From: Amycolatopsis sp. EV170708-02-1
GTDB taxonomy: Bacteria > Actinomycetota > Actinomycetes > Mycobacteriales > Pseudonocardiaceae
Reading direction: 5' to 3'
DNA length: 64,000 bases
NCBI RefSeq assembly: GCF_022479115.1
Contig: NZ_CP092497.1
Span: 124,001-188,000 of the forward strand
Part shown: one piece after another, positions 25,797 to 33,650 of the stretch
How the letters are laid out: the number at the start of each line of letters is the position of its first letter
Position numbering within the stretch: position 1 is the stretch's first letter
Translations under genes and position numbers: made by a program
Notes under the pieces: model-generated
What the model was told of the DNA's origin: nothing
What the model saw: only the letters and a program-made list of their open reading frames with translations
Database searches by the model: none

Positions 25797-27186
25797 CCAC
25801 CCGGCCGAACCCTGGCGGATCAAAATGGTCGAACCGATCCGCGCCACCACCCGCGAACACCGTGAACGGGCGCTCCGGGCCGCGGGCTGGAATCCCTGCC
25901 TGCTCCGCTCCGAAGACGTCTACATCGACCTCTTCACCGACTCCGGCACCAACGCCATGTCCGACCGGCAGTGGGCGGCCCTCATGCGCGGCGACGAAGC
26001 CTACGCCGGCGCTCGCAGCTTCTACCTCTTCGAACAAGCCGTCCGCACCCACTACGGCTACGAACACGTCATCCCCGTCCACCAAGGGCGCGGCGGCGAG
26101 AACATCCTCTCCCGGTGCCTCATCCGCCCGGGTACCCATGTCCCCGGCAACATGTACTTCCCCAGCACCCGCGCCCACCAGGAGCTCAACGGCGCCACCT
26201 TCCACGACGTCATCATCGACGAAGCACACGACCCCGCGGGCGAACATCCGTTCAAGGGCGACGTCGACCTCGGCAAGCTGCAGGCGGTCATCGCCGAACA
26301 CGGCGCCGACATCCCTTACGTCTCACTCGCCGCGACCGTGAACATGGCGGGTGGCCAGCCCATCAGCGTCGCCAACCTCACCGCCGCCTGCGACCTCGCC
26401 CACGCCCACGGCATCCCGGTCTTCCTCGACACCGCCCGCGCGGTGGAAAACGCCTGGTTCGTCAAACAACGCGAGCCCGGCTGGGAGCACCACTCGATCG
26501 CGGAGATCCTGCTCGCCCTCTGCGCCCCCACCGACGGCGCCGTCATGTCGGCCAAAAAGGACTGTCTCGCCAACATCGGCGGCTGGATCGCCCTGCGCGA
26601 CCCCGATCTCGCCGAACAAGCACGCGGGCTCGTCCTGCTCTACGAAGGACTCCACACCTACGGCGGCATGGCGGGCCGCGACATGGAAGCCATCGCCCAG
26701 GGCATCACCGAATCCGTCGACGAGGACCACATCCGCGCGCGCGTCGCCCAGATCGAATACCTCGGCCACCGGCTCCACACCGCGGGCGTCCCGATCGTCC
26801 GCCCCCTCGGCGGCCACTGTGTCTGCGTCGACGCCACCGCCGTCCTCGGCCATCTCCCCCGCACCGAACTCCCCGGCCAGACCCTCGCCGCCGCCGTCTA
26901 CCTCGAAGGCGGTGTCCGCGGCGTCGAACGCGGAACCGTCTCAGCCGGACGCGACCCGGCCACCGGCGAAAACCGCTACCCGTCGCTGGAGTTCCTCCGG
27001 CTCGCCATCCCCCGCCGCGTCTACACCCAAAGCCATATCGACCACGTCGCCGACACGCTCATCCGCGTCCACAAGGACCGGCACCACATCACCCACGGAC
27101 TCACCTTCACCCACGAACCACCCCACCTCCGCTTCTTCCAAGCCCGCTTCGCCCCGACGGCCGGCACGAGTATCCGCACCACCTGA
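25789..27186 (+). CDS. Tyrosine phenol-lyase family PLP enzyme, altered ring pocket
   Basis: A 465-residue beta-eliminating lyase, nearly collinear with Citrobacter tyrosine phenol-lyase (456 aa). The PLP lysine is Lys257 in MSAKKDCLANIGG; Arg381, which marks TPL rather than tryptophanase, is present in VERGTVSAGR; DEAYAG and HQGRGGEN are kept. Two ring-pocket residues differ: the TPL Thr124 position is Pro (NMYFPSTR) and position 379 is Val, not Met. Val379 is the change that, as I recall, was engineered into TPL to admit ortho-substituted phenols. Predicted reaction: halotyrosine to halophenol, pyruvate and ammonia, or the reverse. The ATGCCTGA start overlaps the antiporter stop. Confidence 0.9.
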   Translation: MPDHPAEPWRIKMVEPIRATTREHRERALRAAGWNPCLLRSEDVYIDLFTDSGTNAMSDRQWAALMRGDEAYAGARSFYLFEQAVRTHYGYEHVIPVHQGRGGENILSRCLIRPGTHVPGNMYFPSTRAHQELNGATFHDVIIDEAHDPAGEHPFKGDVDLGKLQAVIAEHGADIPYVSLAATVNMAGGQPISVANLTAACDLAHAHGIPVFLDTARAVENAWFVKQREPGWEHHSIAEILLALCAPTDGAVMSAKKDCLANIGGWIALRDPDLAEQARGLVLLYEGLHTYGGMAGRDMEAIAQGITESVDEDHIRARVAQIEYLGHRLHTAGVPIVRPLGGHCVCVDATAVLGHLPRTELPGQTLAAAVYLEGGVRGVERGTVSAGRDPATGENRYPSLEFLRLAIPRRVYTQSHIDHVADTLIRVHKDRHHITHGLTFTHEPPHLRFFQARFAPTAGTSIRTT

Positions 27187-27286
27187 ACCTGCCCGTCCCT
27201 CTCCTCGTGCCCTGGAAGCCGCGGGAAACGTTGCGTACACGAACACGGATCCCGCGCTCACGGCCTGCCTTGTCGCTGCGGGGGCG

Positions 27287-27883
27287 TCACACTCCCGCCA
27301 GACCTTTCGCCATCTCCGTCAACGACTCCAGCCCCTCCCGGGCACGGGTGTCGTCAGGGTCGCAGACGTATTGCAGGGTCAAGCCGTCCACGCCGGCGAC
27401 GATCATGCGCGCCAGGTGGTCGAAGGGAACAGCGGCGGTCTCGCCCGCGCGCTCGGCGGCGTGCCGGCACCAGTCGGCCACGACGGTGGCGTAGCGCTCG
27501 TACTGGAGCCGGGCGAGATCTTCGTGGCCCGCGGTGCGCAGGGCGTACATGGTGAGCTCGTACTGGAGCAACTGCAGCTCGCGCCCGTTCCGGACGAGTC
27601 TGCCCCAGTAGGCGTCGAGTCCCTGATGGATCGCGTTCGCCAGCCCCTGGTCGGTAGCCGCGGAGTCGGCGAGGACCTGGGCGATGTCGTCGACGACGCT
27701 CTCGATCACCGCGCGGAGCAGCTTCTCCTTCGACGGGAAGACGTACTGCATGGTGGCGAGCGGGGCCCCGGCCTCGGCGGCGACGACGCGCACCGATGTC
27801 TTGGCGACGCCGTGGGTGGCCAGCGCGGTGCGTGCGGCCGCGATGAACTGCTGCCGGCGTACCGCCGCCTCGACGTACGGCAT
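27287..27883 (-). CDS. TetR family transcriptional regulator
   Basis: About 198 residues from the ATG at 27883, which follows AGAGGTGG; longer starts lack a site and would read into the operators. The N-terminal helix-turn-helix is QFIAAARTALATHGVAKTSVRVVAAEAGAPLATMQYVF, continuing SKEKLLRAVIE, typical of TetR. The C-terminal ligand domain is all-helical. It is divergent from the flavin amine oxidase gene, and the 122-bp gap contains two copies of one 16-bp inverted repeat, so it probably represses itself and the oxidase. It converges on the lyase gene and may not control the halogenase operon. Confidence 0.92.
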   Translation of the reverse strand: MPYVEAAVRRQQFIAAARTALATHGVAKTSVRVVAAEAGAPLATMQYVFPSKEKLLRAVIESVVDDIAQVLADSAATDQGLANAIHQGLDAYWGRLVRNGRELQLLQYELTMYALRTAGHEDLARLQYERYATVVADWCRHAAERAGETAAVPFDHLARMIVAGVDGLTLQYVCDPDDTRAREGLESLTEMAKGLAGV

Positions 27884-27894
27884 GGCCACCTCTT

Positions 27895-27981
27895 TCGGTC
27901 GGATGACCGAGATTTTGCCACGAACGCTTGCCAGGGCAGGCGTGACGCTCCTAATCTGAGGCAACTCGGTCAATCGACCGA
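27895..27981. promoter_or_regulatory. Two TetR-type operators, TCGGTC-N4-GACCGA
   Basis: Two inverted repeats with identical 6-bp arms and 4-bp spacers lie at 27895-27910 (spacer GGAT) and 27966-27981 (spacer AATC), 71 bp apart. One is just upstream of the TetR start, the other 25 bp before the start of the amine oxidase gene. This matches a repressor controlling both divergent promoters. Confidence 0.8.
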
Positions 27982-28005
27982 ATCTCCGGATCCGAGGAGT
28001 GGGTC

Positions 28006-29345
28006 ATGAAGGTCGTGGTCGTCGGTGCGGGACTGGCTGGGCTGTCCGCCGCCCGGGAACTCAGCCGGGCCGGAGCCGAGGTCGTGGTGCTCGAAGCCCG
28101 CGACCGGGTCGGCGGCAGGCTCGAAGGCGGCGAGCTCGCGGGCCATCCGATCGAGCTCGGCGGGACTTGGATCGGCGAGGGACACTCCCGGATGCACGGG
28201 CTCGTCGAAGAGCTGGGGCTGGAAACCTTCCGCACCTGGAACGACGAGGGCAAGGTGCTCATCCGGCTCGGCGGCAAGCGCGCCCTCGTCAGCGGCACCA
28301 AAGGCACCGTCCCCGGCTCAACCCCGTCGCGCTCGCCGACCTCGCCCAGGGCTTGGCCCGCTTCGGCAGGCTCGCCCGCACCATCGACCCCGCCCAGCCG
28401 TGGGCGCACCCGAAGGCGCGGCTGCTCGACGGCCAGACCTTCGAGACCTGGGTACGCCGCACCCTGCGCACGCCGAGCGGGAGGGCTTACTTCAGGATCG
28501 CGACCGAAGCGATCTTCGCCACCGACACCCACGACCTCTCCTTGCTGCACGCGCTCTTCTACGCGGTCAGCAACACCGACCTCGAGACCCTCCTCGCCGT
28601 CGACCGCGGCGCCCAGCAGGACCGCGTCGTGGGCGGCTCGGTCCTTGTGGCCCAACGGCTCGCCGACGGTCTCGACGTCAGGCTGTCCACCCCGGTCGTC
28701 TCGGTGGCCCACGACGCCACCGCCGTCACGGTCGGCACTCTCACCGGCGAGGACTTCGTCGCCGACCGTGTCGTCATCGCCCTCCCGCCCACGCTCGCCG
28801 GACGTCTGCGGTACGACCCGGTGCTGCCGGCGTGGCGCGATCAGCTCACCCAGAAACTCCCCGCCGGCACCGTCGCGAAGACCTTCGCGGCGTACCCGTC
28901 CCCGTTCTGGCGCGAGCAGGGACTCAACGGTCAGATCGTGTCCGACACCGGCCCGGTCAAGGTCACCTTCGACGTCTCCCCGCCGGGCGGCGAGATCGGC
29001 ATTCTCCTCGGCTTCGTCGAAGGCGGCGACGCCCGGCGCTGGCAACGGCTCCCCGACGCCCAGCGCCGCCAGGCCGTGATCGACTCCTTCGTCGGCCACC
29101 TCGGTCCGCAGGCAGCCACCCCGACCGCGTACACGGAGAAGAACTGGAGCGCCGAGGAGTTCACCCGCGGCTGCTACGGCGCCCACTTCGCACCCGGTGT
29201 GTGGACCGGCTACGGCGACATGCTGCGGCCCGCGATCGGCCGGATCCACTGGGCCGGGGCCGAATACGCCGTCCACTGGAACGGCTACATGGAGGGCGCT
29301 GTCCGCTCCGGCAGCGCGACCGCACAAGAGATCATCGACGGTTGA
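28006..29345 (+). CDS. Flavin monoamine oxidase family protein, apparent frameshift near 28314
   Basis: An FAD-dependent amine oxidase of about 446 residues. The start reads KVVVVGAGLAGLSAARELSRAG, then VLEARDRVGGRLEGG and PIELGGTWIGEGHSRM, standard for the family. After GTKGTVP the frame changes. The new frame continues NPVALADLAQGLARF through ALPPTLAGRLRYDP, GCYGAHFAPGVWTGYG and the C-terminal FAD-contact IHWAGAEYAVHWNGYMEGAVRSG. Adding one C to the CCCC at 28311-28314 restores VPRLNPVAL. It oxidises amines to imines/aldehydes with H2O2. Divergent TetR regulator next door. Confidence 0.85.
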
Positions 29346-29552
29346 CCGCGAAGTCCGTTCCTCCGAGCTGCCCCGGGCTCAAGAAGCGACGGTGTCGATC
29401 AGCCGGTTGAACCGAAGTCGCGTCGCGCGTTCGACGGCGGAAAGCGCGGTCGCGACACCCAGCGTGATCTTTCCCCAAGCGGGCAGATTCGGTGACGGCC
29501 TCGGCGCCGTGCATGAGCCCGCAGTCCTTCCTGGGAGCGATCGTGCGGGCGC

Positions 29553-29583
29553 AGTGCCGGGCCGGGCCAGGGCCCGCCCGGCA
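29553..29583. terminator. GC-rich hairpin between convergent genes
   Basis: GTGCCGGGC (29553-29561) pairs with GCCCGGCAC (29575-29583), with further G/C pairing inside the 13-nt interior. It lies between the convergent amine oxidase and hexapeptide genes and could terminate both. There is no T-tract, as usual in actinomycetes. Confidence 0.55.
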
Positions 29584-29598
29584 CCTACGGCCGGCGCG

Positions 29599-30291
29599 CT
29601 ACTCGGAGGGCAGGACCTCGTCGTCGGCGTGCGTGCCGAACTCGGCGACCCGTACCTCCGCGATGTGCTCGTACCGGTTGATCCGGTCGGTCCACTCGGT
29701 GTCGACCCCGAACGCGGCCTGCGCGAAACCCACCCGGCCGATGGCCTCGGCCAGCCCCGGATCGCCGGGGGCCATCAGCCGCACCGGCGCGTCGAGGGCC
29801 ACGGTGTGCGGCGGCACGAAGTACTCGTCCGGCACCACGGTCCGCGCGTGGACGAGCGCGCCGACGGCGACGACCGAGCCGGCCCCCAACCGTGCGCGCT
29901 GCAGGACCGTCGCCGCGGTCGCCACATAGGAGCACCGGCCGACCTCGCAGCCCAGCAGCGTGGCGTGCGGCCCCACGAAAACGTGGTCACCGACGAGCAC
30001 CGGCTGTTCACCGGCGACCGCGGACCCGCGCACCACGGCGTTCTCGCAGATCACCGACGCCTCCCCGACCTCGATCCGGGCCCCTTCGGCATCGAGCACC
30101 GCCCCGTACATCACCCGAGCCCTCGGCCCCACCCGGACATCACCGACCAGCGTGGCCGTCGGCGCGACGTAGGCGGTCGGATGGACCTGGGGTTCCCGCC
30201 CGCGGTGCCGGATGCGGATACCCCGCGTTTCACCGATCATCAGCCGATATTCGCCTGGCCCGCCGCCGGCCTGCTGGCGGATTTCGGACAT
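29599..30291 (-). CDS. Hexapeptide-repeat (left-handed beta-helix) protein
   Basis: A 230-residue LbetaH protein of the gamma-carbonic anhydrase/acyltransferase kind. Imperfect hexapeptides run from about residue 37 to 150: HPTAYVAPTATLVGDVRVGPRARV, ARIEVGEASVICENAVV, PVLVGDHVFVGPHATLLGCEVG and ARLGAGSVVAVGALVHA. Histidines in the coils could bind a metal. The C-terminal 60 residues are helical. The ATG at 30291 is used; Met18 (30240) is an alternative. Last gene of the minus-strand run downstream of the ROK regulator. Substrate unknown. Confidence 0.85.
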   Translation of the reverse strand: MSEIRQQAGGGPGEYRLMIGETRGIRIRHRGREPQVHPTAYVAPTATLVGDVRVGPRARVMYGAVLDAEGARIEVGEASVICENAVVRGSAVAGEQPVLVGDHVFVGPHATLLGCEVGRCSYVATAATVLQRARLGAGSVVAVGALVHARTVVPDEYFVPPHTVALDAPVRLMAPGDPGLAEAIGRVGFAQAAFGVDTEWTDRINRYEHIAEVRVAEFGTHADDEVLPSE

Positions 30292-30309
30292 CGTGTTCGC
30301 CGCGCGGAG

Positions 30310-31026
30310 TCACGGTGTCGTCGGCTCGGGCAGCACGGCGGTCATCGCGCCGTCCACGGTGACGGTCTCACCGGAGACGAACCTGGCCTGATCGCCGAGG
30401 AGGAAGGCGATCACGCTCGCGACGTCCTCCGGCCCGGCGAGTTCGCCGACCGGCTGCAGCCCGGTCAACGCTTCGCGAGTGGCGGCGTCCTGCCAGCGAT
30501 GCGCGTTGCGCGGCACTTTGACGAACCCCGGCCGGACGGTGTTGCACCGCAACCCGCGCGGTCCGAGTTCCACGGCGGCCGCGCGGCCGAGCGCCTCCAG
30601 CGCGGCCTTGGCCATCGCGTACGGGGCCTGCCCGCCCCACGCCAGGCCCGCGTGGATCGAACTGACCAGCACCGCGGCGCACGGCCGTCCCCCGGCACGG
30701 GCGACCAGCTGCTGCAACGGCTCCAGCGCGGACACCGCGCCGACGTCCAGCACCCTGCGCAGCGCGTCCGCGGTCTGCTCGGCGAAGGGGGCGCGATACT
30801 CGCTCAGCAGGCAATGCACCAGTCCGGTCGCGCCGCCGAGGGTGTCGAACGCGGCGCCGATCACGGCCGGATCGGTCGCGTCACCACGGATCCACGGCAC
30901 CCCGGCATGGTCCGGTGGCGGTGGTGCGATGTCCACCACCGCCACCGGTCGTCCCTCCAGCAGCAACGCCCGCACCACGGCCGAGCCGATACCGCCCGCG
31001 CCGCCGAGTACCACCACACCGCTCAT
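30310..31026 (-). CDS. SDR family oxidoreductase
   Basis: A 238-residue short-chain dehydrogenase. Cofactor motif VVLGGAGGIGSAVV, acidic AVVDIA after strand 2, catalytic Ser in VLVSSIHAG and Tyr/Lys in APYAMAKAAL, and FVSGETVTVDGAM at the C-terminus. The usual NNAG motif is replaced by VHCLLSEYRA, a departure from classical SDRs. The start overlaps the ROK gene stop (ATGA). Probably acts on the compound sensed or imported by its neighbours. Confidence 0.88.
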   Translation of the reverse strand: MSGVVVLGGAGGIGSAVVRALLLEGRPVAVVDIAPPPPDHAGVPWIRGDATDPAVIGAAFDTLGGATGLVHCLLSEYRAPFAEQTADALRRVLDVGAVSALEPLQQLVARAGGRPCAAVLVSSIHAGLAWGGQAPYAMAKAALEALGRAAAVELGPRGLRCNTVRPGFVKVPRNAHRWQDAATREALTGLQPVGELAGPEDVASVIAFLLGDQARFVSGETVTVDGAMTAVLPEPTTP

Positions 31027-32162
31027 GACCACTCCCCACTGGTGAAAAAGGCACGCACGACGAGCCCCGCCGCCGCGACGACCAACGGATTGCCCCGCGC
31101 CAGTGGCCGGGCCAGTGCTCCCGGCGGAGCCGTCTCGACGCGATCGCGCACCGCGTCGAGCCATCGGTCCGACGGCGCGCCGCTGCCACCGAGGACGATC
31201 AGGTCCGGCCGCATCAGGTCGTACACCGTGTCGGCCACCAGAGCCACCTGGGCGCTGCGAGCCTCGAGCAGCCCGGCCGCGGCCGGATCCGTCGCCGCCA
31301 AGCGGATCAGCTCCCCCAGCGAGGTCGCCACGATCCCGGCGGACCGGGCGGCGGCGAGCAACGCCACGTCCGTCCCGCACTCACCGAAGCGCCCGTACCC
31401 GCCACCGGTGAGCTCGGGTACGAGAAGGCGGCCGAAACCGCCCTGAACGATGCCGTTCGAGTGCGTATCCACCGGCCTGCGGAGGAACCCCGTCTCCGTG
31501 ACGTTGCCGATGAACAGGTACGACACGTCGTGCCGGCCGAGCCCCGCGCCGAAGGTGAGTTCGGCACCCAGCAGGGCCGCCACGTTGCCGTCCACCACGA
31601 CGTCGAGCCCGGTCCGCTCGCGGAACACGCCGTCGACCCGGACGTCGGCCCAGCCCAGCACGTCGTTGCGCACGACCCGGCCGGTCGCCCGGTCCACTTC
31701 ACCGCCGGCGGTGACCCCGACGCCCAGCACAGGTCCCGGCGCGGCGTCCGCCATCCCGGCGGCCAGCTCCGCGGCGTGCCGCACTGTGGCGGCGCTGTCC
31801 GCCGGATCGCGGGTCTCGGCGTACGTCTCGACGCAGCGACCGGAGAGGTCGATCAGTCCGAGCGTGGTCCGTTCGAGGCCGAGGTGCACACCGACCGAGT
31901 ACCGGCTGGACGAGTCGAGCTCCACCGGCACGCGGGGCCTGCCGACCCGGGCGCCGACCGGCCGCTCGACGAGTTCACGGACGACACCGGCGGACAGCAA
32001 GGGCTCGACGATCCGGCTGACGCTGCCGTGGTTGAGTGACAGTTCCTTCGCGATGTCGCCGCGCGCCAACGGACCGCTCCGGGCGAGCAACTGGAGCACG
32101 GCGGCCGTGTTGGCCCGCCGGGCCTCACGCGGCCGGGTTCCGCTGTGGCCCGGGTGGTTCAT
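31023..32162 (-). CDS. ROK family transcriptional regulator
   Basis: A 379-residue NagC/XylR-type regulator. The N-terminal winged helix (LARGDIAKELSLNHGSVSRIVEPLLSAGVV) is followed by a ROK domain (YSVGVHLGLERTTLGLIDLSG, GVGVTAGGEVDRATGRVV). The sugar-kinase landmarks are degraded: DGNVAALLGAE stands where the catalytic DND-type loop is usual, and the Cys-rich zinc motif is reduced to FGECGTDVAL. It probably binds a sugar or related ligand but does not phosphorylate it. Two bp separate it from the MFS gene upstream. Confidence 0.88.
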   Translation of the reverse strand: MNHPGHSGTRPREARRANTAAVLQLLARSGPLARGDIAKELSLNHGSVSRIVEPLLSAGVVRELVERPVGARVGRPRVPVELDSSSRYSVGVHLGLERTTLGLIDLSGRCVETYAETRDPADSAATVRHAAELAAGMADAAPGPVLGVGVTAGGEVDRATGRVVRNDVLGWADVRVDGVFRERTGLDVVVDGNVAALLGAELTFGAGLGRHDVSYLFIGNVTETGFLRRPVDTHSNGIVQGGFGRLLVPELTGGGYGRFGECGTDVALLAAARSAGIVATSLGELIRLAATDPAAAGLLEARSAQVALVADTVYDLMRPDLIVLGGSGAPSDRWLDAVRDRVETAPPGALARPLARGNPLVVAAAGLVVRAFFTSGEWS

Positions 32163-32164
32163 CC

Positions 32165-33505
32165 TCACTCCGGCTTCCCGGACTCGACACCGTTGGTGTC
32201 TTCGAGCTCGACACCGGTGGTGGCCAGCCACGGGGACACCAGCACGATCACCGCGCTCACCAGGAACGCGCAGGCGTACCACGCCACGACCGTGATCCCG
32301 TGCTTCTGCGCCAGCATGGGTGCCAGGAACACGTTGAGCGCGATCGCGAGCCGGGTCACGCACTGCGCGATACCGGATCCCAGGCCCCGCAAGGAAGTGG
32401 GGAACGCCTCGGTGCTCCACACCCAGGACAGCACGCCCGGGCCGAACCAGGTCAGCATGGCGTAGACGACCCAGAAGGCCACCAGGCCGACGCCCGCCCG
32501 CTCGCCGGTGAACGCTATGCCCAGCCCGGCGGCGAACACCCCGAGGCACGTCCACACGCCCAGCCAACGCCGGTTGACCCGGTCGATGATCGCGGCCCCC
32601 GCCACCACGGCGACCAGCCCCACCACGAAACCCAGCAAGGAGAAGTGCAGGGTGTTGGAGACCCCGATGCCGGTGCTGCTGATGATCAGCGGTCCGGCGA
32701 CCGTCGCCACCGCGCCGCCGAAGGCCTGGATGGCGAAGAAGGCCGTGACCGTCGCCAGCCGCCGCCAGGCACCACCGGCCAGCAACATCCGGTAGCTCCG
32801 CTTCTCCGAGACCTCGCGCTTCGGCGGTTCCAGCCCGAGTGCGTCGTAGATTCGCCGCGCCTCGTCGACGCGGCCGCGTGCGCTCAGCCAACGGGGCGAC
32901 TCCGGCAGGAACTGCCTCGCCACCAGCACCGCGGCCGCGGGCAGTGCGGCCAGCCCGAACAGCAACCGCCACGTCTCATCGCCGAACAACGGCTGGAGCG
33001 CCAGCGCGAGCAGCACCGACGTGACGGCTCCGCTCAGCCACATCATGTTCGGCAAGCTGCCCGCGATCCGGCCCCGGCGGGATTTGGGGGCGATCTCGGT
33101 GAGGAAGGCGTGGGAGGTCGGGATGTCCATCCCCACCGCGACACCGAGCACGAACCGGGCCGCGACCAGTTGCCACACGTCCTGGACGAACGCCGCGGCG
33201 AGGGAGGCCACCACGAACACCACCAGGTTGATCATGAAGATCACCCGGCGGCCGAACCGGTCGGACAGATCACCGAAGACCACCAGGCCGAGCGCCGTGC
33301 CCACGAACGCCGCCGCGGTCACGAGGCCCACCTGGGACGCGGTGAGGTGGAACGACGGCTTGAGGAACAGGACGGCGGCGCCGATGACGAGCAGGTCGTA
33401 GCCGTCGATGAACTCGCCGAACGCGACCAGTCTTCCGGTCCAGTTCCGCACGAACCGCGCCCGCCTCGGCGACATCGCCGCCCGGCTCGCCATCCCCGAC
33501 ACCAT
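32165..33505 (-). CDS. MFS transporter (sugar/aromatic acid:H+ symporter type)
   Basis: A 446-residue permease with 12 predicted helices. It begins at ATG 33505 behind GGGGAGGAA; the upstream extension is not credible. Signatures: FIDGYDLLVIGAAV in helix 1, GDLSDRFGRRVIFMI (loop 2-3), GMDIPTSHAFLTEIAPKSRRGR in helix 4, and PESPRWLSARGR after helix 6, a sugar-porter mark. Co-transcribed with the ROK regulator, so sugar or sugar-acid uptake is likely. Confidence 0.88.
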   Translation of the reverse strand: MVSGMASRAAMSPRRARFVRNWTGRLVAFGEFIDGYDLLVIGAAVLFLKPSFHLTASQVGLVTAAAFVGTALGLVVFGDLSDRFGRRVIFMINLVVFVVASLAAAFVQDVWQLVAARFVLGVAVGMDIPTSHAFLTEIAPKSRRGRIAGSLPNMMWLSGAVTSVLLALALQPLFGDETWRLLFGLAALPAAAVLVARQFLPESPRWLSARGRVDEARRIYDALGLEPPKREVSEKRSYRMLLAGGAWRRLATVTAFFAIQAFGGAVATVAGPLIISSTGIGVSNTLHFSLLGFVVGLVAVVAGAAIIDRVNRRWLGVWTCLGVFAAGLGIAFTGERAGVGLVAFWVVYAMLTWFGPGVLSWVWSTEAFPTSLRGLGSGIAQCVTRLAIALNVFLAPMLAQKHGITVVAWYACAFLVSAVIVLVSPWLATTGVELEDTNGVESGKPE

Positions 33506-33596
33506 CAGGATTCCTCCCCGCTCCGCCTTTTGTGCGACGTGCACCAAATTAGGAGCGGGTGCGCCTCCCCCGCCCGTATCGGGCGTCGCGGGGGCC

Positions 33597-33626
33597 GATC
33601 GGCCTGCCGAGTCAGGCCGATCGGGC
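33597..33626 (-). terminator. Hairpin terminator after the MHS transporter gene
   Basis: CCGATCGGCCTG (33597-33608) and CAGGCCGATCGG (33615-33626) form perfect 12-bp arms with a 6-nt loop. It lies 25 bp beyond the stop of the MHS permease gene on the minus strand. It separates that transcript from the next MFS/ROK operon. Confidence 0.75.
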
Positions 33627-33650
33627 AAGCGCCCTGGCGGTCGGCAGGGC

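Noticed and set aside
24408..25850. 480-codon minus-strand ORF rich in Glu, Gly and Arg
   Set aside because: Antisense of the antiporter gene; no fold or motif.
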